The position numbers and the translations under genes were made by a program. DNA of 64,000 nucleotides from assembly GCA_019787685.1 (NCBI GenBank), contig JAHNUO010000002.1, positions 744,001-808,000 on the forward strand. The letters are read 5' to 3'. Position 1 is the first letter of the stretch, and the number at the start of each line of letters is the position of its first letter. Positions 21,410 to 32,352 of this stretch are shown piece after piece. Below the pieces are notes generated by a model that saw nothing but the letters and a program-made list of their open reading frames with translations, did not search any database and was not told the DNA's origin. The stretch is from Chiua virens (taxonomy: Eukaryota; Basidiomycota; Agaricomycetes; Boletales; Boletaceae).

Positions 21410-22505
21410 TTAACCTGACATCTGTACATCTTCAACCGGCGCTGCAGGAGGTACAGGGACCGTGCCGTCTGCTGGCGCTTTCACATCCATACTTTCCAAG
21501 TAAAGCTGCACTGCATCCCCTTCGACGATGCGGAATTTGCCTTGGGGCGAAGTAGACTTTTCATGCAGACCAGCTGGGCCGATGATGCCAACAGAAGTGT
21601 TGTTGGTGTTGAGTTCTTTATCCTGTTGGAGCGTCTCGCGGAGCGCGTGCAAGCCATGTTTGATCAGTTCTTCCAGTGTACCTATAGAGAACGATAAGTA
21701 ACTCGAGCGCATAGCGCCGCGCCAATCAAGGAGATACGTACAATCAGCAAAACTCTCATAGTGCTTCTCCAGATACGTCTTGGCGCTTTGGCTTCGTGCA
21801 CCGATCGACATGGCAAAGTACTCGTACGAGTTCCCCGAAGGGGAAAACTCGTACAGGTGGGGTCCAGTTTGATCCTGCCCGATGACAAGGAAACCGACAC
21901 CATATGGCCGACGTCCGTATTCTTGGGTATTCGTCTGCGCCTCTAAAACCGGTGGATGAAAACGATGAACCAATGTATTCGACGTTAGATCATGCACACT
22001 CACTATCGGCGATGGCAGAAACGAGCCGGTTGACGGGCATCGGACGATTGAAGATCATGCGCTCATTGAGGGCTTGCTGTCGCATGAAATTGCTAGTGTT
22101 GGGTGTAAACAACTGCGTTCCGTCATACAACAGAGAATGTCGTCGCACCTCAGCACACGCGCATCCGATGTGAGTCCTGCGATGGCGATCCCAACGTGGT
22201 CATCTATTCGGAACATCTTCTGCTGGTATGACGCCAGTTCTCCCGTAGAACGCTGCCCGGGGATCGTCAACGCGCGTATTTTACAATGCAACACGGGTAT
22301 ACCTTCAACGCCAGTAGAATGGCATGTGTCTTTGATCGCAAGCCGACTGCTGCAGATCCCTGCTTCACGGCTTCGAGGGCGTACTCGACTTGATGGAGAC
22401 GACCCTGCGGTGAAAAAACAGTGTTATCGGAGTCGTATGTGTTTCTAAACTGTAAATATAGTGAGTAACCCGTAAAATAGGTGAATCAGATCGTGAACAA
22501 ACCAT
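21410..22505 (-). CDS. PRE5: 20S proteasome alpha subunit PRE5/PSMA1 (alpha-6)
   Basis: Structural alpha-ring subunit of the 20S proteasome. The first exon codes only the initiator ATG (22503-22505). An intron (GTTTGTTC to TTTACAG) joins it to [20 protein letters not shown], the canonical alpha-subunit N-terminus, followed by [20 protein letters not shown]. Later blocks are [40 protein letters not shown] and [20 protein letters not shown]. The C-terminal tail is Pro/Ala-rich and ends VEDVQMSG. Five or so introns. The CACGTG at 22582-22587 lies about 80 bases upstream of the ATG. Confidence 0.93.
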
Positions 22506-22697
22506 AATGACAGATGAAGGGACGTATTGGCGGCGCTCACACCACTGACGCGTCCTCATCGGTATCCGGAATTTCGCATATCACGTGACTCGTAGGGTAA
22601 CTTTCAATTCAATGCAAGATGCTCAATATTGAAGTAATGGAAGAGGGATAATTAACGAAACTATACATAAGAACGAGAGTCAGAGTACTCTAGTAGT
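22506..22697. promoter_or_regulatory. PRE5 promoter with ATCACGTGA box
   Basis: The sequence between PRE5 and the 3' end of the RGG-protein gene contains ATCACGTGA at 22580-22588, the same core found in the BOL3/COX15 promoter. Confidence 0.4.
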
Positions 22698-25600
22698 TCA
22701 TCTTGCACCCTTCTTTTCAGCTCGCCACTCCTTAAATATGCCATCCAGGCTTTTGTATATCAGATGCGACGGCAAGCATCTGATGATCTCACCAATTCTC
22801 ACCTCTGCCTCGGACTTGCTGCTCTCGCCACCTGCCTTTTGAGCGTACTCGATAGTCATGTAGAACATCGCGAGCACGGCAAGAGACACATGCGTTTGCT
22901 GTGCTCCATGCGATGATGATTGGGAGAACGCGGTCAGAAGCGGACCCGAGATACTTGGCGCAGAGATGGCAGGTGCAGTTTGAGAGAAAGGCGTCGCGCG
23001 TTCTCCCCGAACAAGTCTTAGTAATATCTCCAAGAGATTATCGACTTCGGTCATGTGTGTTTTGAGGAAGCGTTGACGTTCAGTCTGGACACCCACTGGA
23101 GAGTTGACCGCCCAACCCTCGAGAACGGTCCAGATTGTAGGAGCCTGTAGAAAATGTTGGAAAGACAACGAATACAGACAGAAGGCACACAAACCGGATC
23201 AGGATCTGCAACTTCGATCTTTTTCTCCCAGCCATCTGCAGCATCGCCAGCAACCCAAAACATGCGTCCAAACATGCTTTTCAACCACTCTTGCACGTCC
23301 CCGGACTTCACCCACTTGGGCTCCGACAAAGGTCGGTCTGTGTCGAGATGAACAATGAGATGCACTTTGGATGGAAGCGAGACTTTCGAAAATGGAGGTA
23401 TAGTGTCGTCAGCATTGCAAGGCTCCGGGACGGTCGACAGAGGCAAGTACGATTTAGTAGCCTCCGAAAGGCCTTCAATCTGCACAATGTCGGTATTTGC
23501 ATAAACCAGTTGCGGAGCTATACGTACCAACACGCCCCTCAAACACTCTTCGTCATCCTTGTCCAGGGACATGTAAACTTCAATGCGACCTTCGGCTCTA
23601 TACACACGAAGGTATTCGACAACCTCTGCATCGACCACTAACCGTCTACTGCCCGCAGCGTACGACATCGAGAGGCGGTTCGCGGAAGGAGTTTTCCCTT
23701 TTTTAGGCAATGTAGTCACTTGTTGATGCGATGACTCGCCGTAAGTAGAGCCTGATGACGTCGATAGCAGCGTATTCGACGTTGGTGAAGCGGGTGGCTC
23801 GGGAAGGTGTTCTTGGTCATTGTCGTGAACAAGGTCATGAACAGCTTTCTCGTCGGGGTGCAAACTTGGTTCACTGGCATGGGCTAGTATTTCTTCATCC
23901 TGCGAGAACAGCCCATTGTCTGTGCTGTCGTCGATTATTGTAGAGGCGAACGAAGGGTAAGATTGCAACGGCTTTGCCACAGCGGGGGTACTTGCTACGT
24001 CGGCCACACCTTCTGATATGGGAGCCTGTGCTCCAAGAAGTCTTGCGTGGTCAGCAGCCTCCATGTCCTGTACAGGCATATCGGACTGCGTGGCAGGAGG
24101 GGGAGCAGAAGCCCGACTAGAGGAAACATCAAATGAAGAGCTCAGAGATGAAGAAGATTGAGAGGCAAAACGAGACGGTTCAACGAGAGAAGAACGTCCA
24201 TTTAGCACTGGCTCACTCCCATCCTCACAGTCCAGCGGCTTCATATTCCCCGAAGCAGTGAGCTGCACAACATCTTCAGAAGTGGAGATAACGTCCCCGT
24301 TTGGCAGTTTTGGTGACGAACCCGGTGCATTTTTTGGAGCATCCGTACTGGACAGAACCAATGCAGGGTCATTGCTTGCTGCTGTCATGTCATTATAGTT
24401 TCTCCTATCAACGGCGGCAGCACAGTCGTCTCCAGACGAATCAGCCCCATGTCCATCGGCCAAGGTACCTTCAGAAGTGAGAGTCAGCTGCACGAAGCCT
24501 CCAGTGGTCAGATGGACACCCTCCACCTGAAAGCATCCATCATAACGACACTCATCGGTCGGAAACTCACCATTGACAATATCACCACTGAGCCCAGGTA
24601 TAGTCGACTCACTGACTGCGGCATGGGGCTCTTCGACATGACTCACGCGGAGTTGGTTGTCGTCCTCGTCAATGGCGTGCTCGCCACGAACGCCGGCCTC
24701 AACCTCAGCAGCATCACCATCGTCCTCAGCGATAGCAGCCATGAGCCAGTCACCTTCACTAGCAGTCTCGGCTACACTCGGTGCAGCACTGCCTCGACCC
24801 ATTCCATCCAGGTCAACACTAGCGGTATCGCTCATCTGGCTTCCGCGAGGTGGAGGTGGCCGTCCTCGGTCCTCTTCTGCATCCCCATCATCATCCTCAA
24901 GTTTCTTGCGCTTGCCTTTGCGCGAATCCATGGGGAAGGTCCCAAAAGTGTAAGAAGAATTGTGTGGAATGGGATGTGAATCATCTGGTGAGACGGGCGT
25001 GTGGAAATAAATGCGAATGCGAGAAGGTGGAGGGGAGCTGAGAGAAGATTGCTCTCCAATGGGAGGCTCAGCCTTGACATTAGCTACTCCTTGCGCATCC
25101 GGAGCAGTATGCTCGCGACTGTGTGCGGCGTCAGCCCGTTCCCCACTGGAAGGATCACTGGGCCGTATTGATTCTTCCTTGACAACAGTATGTGAAGAGT
25201 CAACGAGAGATGAAACCTCGTCATTGCCATCTACCTTGACCGCAGAAGGAAGTGTACCCCAGGTCCATCCGAGTTCGGGCATCTCGAGCCCCACAATCTT
25301 AAAATCCGTAAGAGTGCGGCGATTCTCGTCCTTCTTACCACTACTCGTAAAACTTCCAGAGGACGTGTCGCGATTGCCCAATTGATTATTTGATCCGTCC
25401 TGTCGCCCAGCACGACCGGTAGAATGACCTTGACCCCTCGAACGGAAACCAGTACTACCGGCATTTCCCTGATGGTGCTGTTGATGTCCGGCATTAAACG
25501 ACCCACCTCTGCGGTTATGGAAATCTTGCTTGTTGCCAAAACCACCTCGTGAGCCATGACCCCGCAAAGAACCTTGCTGACCACCACGACCGCCACCGCT

Positions 25601-26464
25601 ACCATTCATGAACGAGCCACCACCTCGACCGCCACGTTGACCACCCAGACCACCTCGATTGCTACCCATGGATCCTCCCCTCCCCCGACCTGAACTCACA
25701 GACCCACCACGACCACCCATATTGCCTCGATTGTTTCCGCCAAGAGGTACTTGATTAGCACCTTGCTGACTCTGGTTCTGGCCGTACATGGGGTTTTGAG
25801 GAGTAGGTGGAGGTTGGAACTGCGGTTGAGGAAGTGGGGCATGCTGGCGTTGCTGTCCGTGGTGATGATTTACACTTGGACCATCAAATCTTTGTCGTTT
25901 TGCGGGGGGTAGATGTTGTGGAGGAGTATGGTGTATTCCATGACTATGCTGGGGTTGTTGCGGTGGCGGCTGTTGCTGAGGGAAGTAGGGCTGAGGAGGT
26001 GCCATAGTTTGAGGTGCTTGTGGGTAGGTAGGCGGCGATATTATAGCCTGGGGAGCTTGGGGTACATAAGCCTGAAAGCCGACAGAAGCTTGGTAGGGAG
26101 TATACTGGGGTTGCGGTTGAGGAAGGGAGGGTGGAGCCATCGGCTGCACCGGCTGGTAATGTTGCGGCTGTGGTTGCGGTTGCGGTTGTTGCCTTTGCTG
26201 CCAATGCATGTTTTGACCGCCGTAACCGTAATTTGCGTATAATGCACTTTGTTCTGGAGGTGGTCTCTGGGGTTGTGAAGCGCTCCATTGTGGGTTGTAA
26301 GCGACGGGATTAGCTGCAGTTGATGGCTGCTGAACTTGGTGCTGAGCAGCAGCAGTCCAGTACGCAGAGTAGTCTGGGGGCGGTCCTGCTGGAGGAGGGC
26401 CGGGAGGAAGAGGAGGTTGAGGAGGGTTGAAAGTCGGTTGGGGAACGAACGGATTCTTGTTCAT
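22698..26464 (-). CDS. Large RGG-rich, intrinsically disordered protein, function unknown
   Basis: A protein of about 1,230 residues in two exons; a 57-nt intron at about 23155-23211 is the only one, unlike its neighbours. The N-terminal 220 residues are Pro/Gln-rich with polyproline and QPQPQ tracts. Residues of roughly 230-360 form an RGG/GRG/GGRGG box typical of RNA-binding proteins. A short conserved-looking segment follows (TDFKIVGLEMPELGWTWG), then a long acidic, Ser-rich part. The C-terminal 330 residues look folded: SRRLVVDAEVVEYLRVYRAE, VYMSLDKDDEECLRGVLVRI, LEGWAVNSPVGVQTERQRFL and HMTEVDNLLEILLRLVRGER. I recognise no catalytic domain. An RNA-granule or transcription-linked scaffold is plausible but is only inference. 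Start ATG 26462-26464, stop 22698-22700. Confidence 0.8.
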
Positions 26465-26663
26465 GGCAGCGACTTAGAACGATCTTGCGATCGTGTATGC
26501 TGTCGACGTCGGGATTGACGGTGAGCGATGGGCCTTGTCGTCGTTTGAAACAGCGGGCTCGAGCCATTTGCAAAACCGTACGTCGGAAGCTTAGTCATCC
26601 ACACACTTCCGGGTCAAGTCTAAGGATTAGCATTATGATCTACACTAGTAAAGCTAAAGATAA

Positions 26664-27277
26664 CTAGAGTGCATTGACACTACCGACATTGCTTCTTATC
26701 GTGGAGAATGAAGGTCTGCCTGCTTGTGACTGCGTTTCTCCTACATATATCTCGTAGGTCAACGGAGAAACGGGCAGGAAAGGACAAGTGCTCACTTCAC
26801 GAGCCTGCTTGGACTTAAAAAGCCGGTCTACTTTGACCCTCAGAGACTCAGCATTGCGCTTGAACCTCTCTGCTTGGATTCTTTGCATCTAAGCAAGCAT
26901 CACAAACCGTTCACGAGGAAACAAAGTACACCGACTCGGGCTGACCTGAAGATCGGTCAGTGCGGTATGCCGATTGGTCACCGCTCGGTCATGACCTTGC
27001 GTGGCTTTCTGTAGTGATTTAATCGATCTGTGCTCCTTTTCTTCCATCTTTTTCAGATGTTTGTCGGCGTTGCTAGCAGCCTTGGAAAGAGTTGATGAAA
27101 CCTTGACAAGCTTCAAAAGTTCGAACTCACCTTCGAAGCCTTCGCTTCGGACTGCTCGGAGTGTTTCAGCTGCTTTAGGATGCGTTTATAGTCCTTCTCA
27201 TCGGCCTTCGCCTCCTTCGCCATAGCCTTTTCCATCTTTTTAATGGCATTTGGATCTGTAGGGAGATCGGCGCTCAT
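26664..27277 (-). CDS. Small Lys/Glu-rich coiled-coil protein (NCP1-like)
   Basis: A highly charged, helical protein of about 150 residues: MSADLPTDPNAIKKMEKAMA, then KHSEQSEAKASKAASNADKH, KKMEEKEHRSIKSLQKATQG, HDRAVTNRHTALTDLQ and MQRIQAERFKRNAESLRVKV. Similar proteins in basidiomycete annotations are called DNA-binding protein NCP1, but I cannot verify the name or function. Introns at about 27065-27125, 26890-26945 and 26745-26800 are inferred from frame changes. The ATG at 27275-27277 is preferred over an in-frame ATG at 27355. Divergent from the MscS gene. Confidence 0.65.
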
Positions 27278-27552
27278 GATGGAGGGATGGTTCTGAAGGA
27301 CTGGATCGGACCTCACGCGAAGTCCTACTAGGAGCTTGTGGAGCAGATTTATCATATGCCCTCGGACCAGATTGGAACGACATTCATACGCATAAGCTGG
27401 TACGTACCCGGTCGGTTGAGATGACTTGCGAAATTAGGCAACAGCTCCACTTGTTCCACGCTTATAATCAACTGGCTTGGCTCCGCACTGACTCCTGGTA
27501 ACGGCCTAGGCACGTCGCCCCACCTTTATTTCCCTCTCCTCAGATTCAGCCA
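27278..27552. promoter_or_regulatory. Divergent promoter region, coiled-coil gene / MscS gene
   Basis: 275 bases between divergent start codons. A CT-rich stretch (TTATTTCCCTCTCCTC) lies just before the MscS ATG, a usual fungal leader feature. No other gene is seen. Confidence 0.4.
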
Positions 27553-30500
27553 ATGCCTGACCATGATTGGGATAGTCCAGGGGATTATACCCTGCACAGA
27601 CAGGATAGTCAAGGCTCAGGTATCTCCCAAAAGCAGTCCAGGAGACCGACAGTCCACTACCCCGAGGAGCTTGACCATGCACCCTCCGGGCAATATTTCA
27701 ACACTCCTCCTAAACTCGACTCTCGCGCTTCTTCATTCGTAGGAACAGACGACGAGGACCACGACGATGGAGAATTTGACTGGAGCGGCGACGAGCCTGA
27801 AGACCTGGCCGACGAAGAGGCCAAGTTTGGGGTGAAGATGGGGGTGAAGCTGCGAAAGAGACGCCGGTCGGTTTGGCGGTTAGTCCGTTCCTCATTGCAC
27901 ATAATGTCGACCTTGAGCATCAGTGCAGCCTTTTCACCATTTTGTTCTCCTCTTTGATTGGCTCGGTCTTTCTTGCCGGCATCCTAGTGACCCCTGCCCT
28001 GCTCGTCCACTTCTTCTGGTACAAGCCCCATCCCACTAGTCACCGACATTATGTGACCCAAAACGTCGAAGCGTGGCTTTTCTGGGCAGCTGTCAATGTC
28101 GTCATATCTTGGGGCCTTGCAATGGTCGTAGATATCATACCCCCAATTACACGCCTCTTGATATCCATCTCGTGGGGCCATGTTTCCGAAGTGGTCAAGT
28201 CTCACATTGAATTGTACAACTCTGTCAAAGATACCTTCAAACCTGTGTTGTACGCTGCCAGCGCCTGGCTCAGCTGGATCATTTTGTTCCAAAACATATT
28301 CAACCTGTATAACACCGCTCCTGATGTAACCAGTCCGGCTGCGTACACTGATCGCGTGAGTTTTCTGGTCGGTTTTCTATGTGATGGTTTCAGTGAAAAC
28401 GGATCCGCAGGTCTCTCAAACAATCGAATTTTTGTTCTTTTTTGCGCTGGTAATATGCACTCAGAGGATGTTGTCTCACGCTATCGGTATGAACAATTCT
28501 CTTGCACTTTCACGTCCGACTCACGACTCTATAGCCTTCGGCTTCCACCAGACTGCTTATAAGGAGCGCCTTGAAGAAGTCCGACTGGGCCTGCACGTCA
28601 TCGAAACGCTCCGTAACTACAAACCTAAAGTTCGCCACAACCATGATCGGTCCAGCGGTGGACACAGCGTATTTAACCTAAGCTTCATGCACTCTTTCGG
28701 CGAGAAAGATTCCAACCACTATCAACAGGGAGACAGTCTCGCCCAAGGTTGCGATGATGGTGATGATGCCGACACCGAGGACAATAAAGGCAAAGGAAAG
28801 CAGAAACCAACGGACGTAGGAGGACCCTTGCAACCCCATGACAGTTCCCCTTCACCTGAACTGGAGGATTCGACCATACCAAGGAACCGTACACTTTTCC
28901 ATCCATCCCACGAAAGTCAGGATACCTTCCACGTATACCCGCCCTCCCAAAAACGCGCTGTCGATCATCACACGCACCAACAGGAAGAGTATAATCCAGC
29001 TATCCAAGCTGCGCGAGCAATCAAGACGGCGGTACTGCATGATGCTCGCAACATCAAAGGAACTGAAGACGACCCAAGCGATTTGATGTTCAGTGTCACC
29101 TCGGCCCACGAAGCTAAGGTGTAGCAGGAATCTCTGTTACGCGAGGGTGTGGCAACTAATCTTGCTTGTTGTAGCGACTAGCTCGAGCGATCTACAAGAC
29201 GTTCCTATGACCGCCACAGGACCTATCTTATCCCAGAAGACTTCCGGCCCGCGTTCGTTACCTCAGAAGAAACTCAAGAAGCCTTTCGCGTGTTTGATAA
29301 AGACGGGAATGGTGACATCTCACGCACCGAGATCAAGGCTACCATCCTACGAATCTACAAGGAGCGGCGGTTGTTGTCGCGAAGTATGCGCGATGTTGGG
29401 GTGGCTCTCAAAACACTCAATCACATATTGCTATTGTTTGCTTTCATCATTCAGTTCTTCATCTCGCTTAGTATCTTTGGTGTCGATATCACCAAATCAT
29501 TGACCAGTGTGTATACATTGGGGGTTGCAGCAAGTTTCATCTTCAAGAATGCAGCGAGCAGCATGTTCGATGCCATAATCTTTTTGTTTGTAACCCAGTA
29601 TGTCCACTCCATTCATCTAGCTTGAGCTCTCTGACTTGGTTCAAGTCCGTTCGACACGGGAGACCGTTGTTTCATCGAGAGTAAGATATTAATATGCCGC
29701 TGAAAACCAATGTCATTAGGCTGACCCCGCTACAGCCGATAACCTAATCGTGAAGAGGATGGGGTTATTTGCGGTATGCACGCCACTAGGCTCCAGTTGT
29801 TCTTTCGTTAATGCTCACCCCAACTCTCAGACACTGTTCGTTCGAGCCTGATGGCACCGAGACCTACTACTCGAATAGCCAACTTTTTACTAAGTTTATG
29901 TGAGTTTCTATTCTAGATTCGGATTTTCAAGTTTGTTGATGTAGGAATTATAGAACGAATGTTCGCCGGAGTGATGTATGCAACTGCTTTGTCTATCAAG
30001 ACACTTGACTGACTATCACTTCAGAAAATGGTTGAGTTGCTGACGATGCAGGTTGCTTGGCGCACACCCTTGGAGAAGTTGGATGCACTTGAGAAACACT
30101 TGAATGAATGGCTTGCCACGGAAGAGAAGCGATGGTTCCAGCCGACGACGTCCATCATTTTGCAAAACATTTCATTCCAGCGTCATCTGGAGATCACAAT
30201 CACTATCCCTCACAATTCGTACGTGCTTTGGATAGGAATTCCCGGATTTATCTAAAGATGCTTTTGCCCTCAGGACGTGGCAGTAAGTGTTGGAATCTGG
30301 ACACCTCTGTGAACAGGATTTACGTGCACTCACACGCGTCGTGACACAGAGACTGGGGTCTGCATAATACACGAAGGACCGCATTCCATGCGGCTGTCCA
30401 GCACTACTGCCGACAACTCGATATTGCTGCTCAGGAATCTCCATTGCCGCTTGTCTACCTCGACTCAGACGTTCAGGTGGAAACCCCTGCCAAACCTGGA

Positions 30501-30647
30501 ACAGAGTATCGTTCTCAGAACCAGTTGGGGGTAGAAGGTTCTTTCTTGGGCTTCACACCTCCAGAACAACGAGGCTCGCAGCTGCGGGCAAGGAAAACCA
30601 AGAGCCGCAAGGCAGCGTTGCAGGGCATTGGTGCGGGTGGGTCGTGA
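27553..30647 (+). CDS. Fungal mechanosensitive channel, MscS type with EF-hand (Msy1/Msy2-like)
   Basis: Membrane tension-gated channel; fission-yeast relatives Msy1/Msy2 sit in the ER and limit calcium rise after hypo-osmotic shock. The acidic N-terminus (HDDGEFDWSGDEPEDLADEE) precedes membrane helices such as SSLIGSVFLAGILVTPALLV, WLFWAAVNVVISWGLAMVVD and LSWIILFQNIFNLYN. After a long Ser-rich loop comes an EF-hand, VFDKDGNGDISRTEI, with the standard DxDxNGDxS loop. The MscS pore and beta domain follow: FIFKNAASSMFDAIIFLFVT, HPFDTGDRCFIDADNLIVKR and ETYYSNSQLFTKFI. About twelve short introns. At 29847-29848 an extra C turns VRADGTETYY into a TGA stop; one base must be skipped. Start 27553, stop 30645-30647. 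Confidence 0.88.
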
Positions 30648-30947
30648 TGACCCAGATGCCTCGCGAAGTAGGACACTTGAACTTTTGATGATTGTTTCGT
30701 TGCGTGATGAAGAACATGTTGTATGCGTGCGGCTTTGGTTTTCTGTGGAATGAAGATTCGGATACATATTATATTGAATTTGATAGCGGGCTGGTTCCGT
30801 CATGATGCTACCGACCTGCTTACACGTGTTGTGATTACGGAATGTCGGAAGGGCTACACGCAATTTTATGAATATACATAAATACCAGCTCGCTCAGTCT
30901 AGTCGGTTCAGTGACCAGTCCTTTTGGTGCGGTGTACGTCCAGCCCA
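30648..30947. other. Short intergenic region
   Basis: 3' flank of the MscS gene and promoter of the glycogen-binding-domain gene. An AT-rich run near 30760 may be part of the 3' UTR. No ORF of interest. Confidence 0.35.
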
Positions 30948-32117
30948 ATGAGCCAACTTGAAGTTGCAGATCTTCATGACCTCGAGCTCATCTGGTGAGA
31001 CGCTGTCGCAGTATTCACATCCTACGATCCACCTAACTGCTTCCGCACAGGCCGTCCCTGGGTCCGACAGATGTGATCGCGACCGGCACGTTTGACCAGG
31101 TCAATACCTGTCCGTCGACCATTTCGAATGACGCTAACGCCTTCCGGTAGTGGTCGCGTTCCATTCATTTGGCGAAGGGCGACATTGGGTTTCACGGTAC
31201 TGTGAAGGTTCCATGGGGGGAAAAGATCGCGTACAAGTTCATTGTCGATGGCCGTTGGGAATATCGCGAGGATCGACCGCAGGAAGATGACGGACACGGG
31301 AACATCAACAATATCCTTCGAACGCCCGAAAAGCCGGTGGTTCCTCCGGCACACGACCCACCCGCGCGACTGTCGATTCCTCTCCAGCCTGGCGCGCAGA
31401 GTGACGGGCAGGGTGACGCTGAAAATATGGTGACGGCCCTCGAGTTTCATCCCCCGGTTGACCCCGCCACACTCAAAGCGCCATTTTCCATCCCGCACAT
31501 CACCGTAGACTGGTCACAGTCTGGCACCCTACCCCTGTGAGCGAGTCCAAATTGGTATGACGACCCACTTCAGTCTCCGTCCTGATCGAATGTTAAACGT
31601 TTTCCTTGCATAGGACTCTGCAGTAGCTACAGAAGGAACCGTTCCCGCTTCGGTGACAACTTCGTTCAATAAGCCGGCATTCACATCATATGACGTGTCC
31701 ACATCGGCCATCAACCATAACGGTTCTGTGTCGCTCCCACCTATCAACGGAGATGGAGAGATACACGACTCGCGTACCCCTTCGACTTCGGTAATTCAAC
31801 TTACCCAAGCAGAGTCCCCCACCTCCTCTTCCGATGTGCCTGAGACTGCAAAGGAGGTGGTTGCGCCGCAGGAGTCCGCAGTATCTCAACCCAGTCATTC
31901 CACACGAGCTGCTCCGGATACCCCTCTTGCTGCAGTCTCGGAACCCACCGCAAATCAACCCAAAGCAGACCCCGCAACAGTAGCAGGAGCTTCTACTTCC
32001 TCTGCTCCCTCAGCCGCCCCGCCCCACAAGAAGCGACCATCCTTGTTTGCAAGAATCAAACACATGTTTGATAAGAACAAGGACAAACGGGAGAAAAAGG
32101 AGAAGAGCAAACGCTAG
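30948..32117 (+). CDS. AMPK1-type glycogen-binding domain protein (Crp1/Mdg1-like)
   Basis: The N-terminal 90 residues form an AMPK-beta-type carbohydrate-binding module: LIWPSLGPTDVIATGTFDQW, SRSIHLAKGDIGFHGTVKVP, WGEKIAYKFIVDGRWEYRED. This joins across two short introns (30998-31053 and 31100-31151). The rest is Ser/Thr/Pro/Ala-rich and disordered, ending in a strongly basic tail (KKEKSKR). Yeast Crp1 and Mdg1 have this plan and have been linked to cruciform DNA and pheromone signalling; whether that applies here is unknown. The junction near 31535-31620 does not keep frame with the obvious GTGAGC donor; it works with a GTAGAC donor at about 31505 or if one base is missing, so that part is tentative. 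The gene is convergent with HBS1. Confidence 0.75.
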
Positions 32118-32352
32118 GTCTTATCTCGTGCTTCTTGCTTCTAAATACACCGGTGATGATTTCATTTCTCCCAATCATTGGATGCCTATACGCTCGTAAC
32201 GACACGCTATGCTCTCTTACACAGACACCCCATTGCGTCGCTATACCTTAGACCTACCGTTATCCTACTTGAAAACATGGGCATTTCTGGCGAACACGTC
32301 GACCGTGCACCCACATTTCTCTGGGATAGACCCTTATTCTCGGTTATAAATT

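Noticed and set aside
25807..26242. Plus-strand ORFs opposite the Pro/Gln-rich region
   Set aside because: They are antisense shadows of the low-complexity repeats in the RGG protein.
29634..29650. GGTTCAAGTCC resembling a tRNA T-loop
   Set aside because: It lies at the end of an MscS intron and is followed directly by the exon coding HPFDTGDRC; no acceptor stem or anticodon arm can be folded around it.
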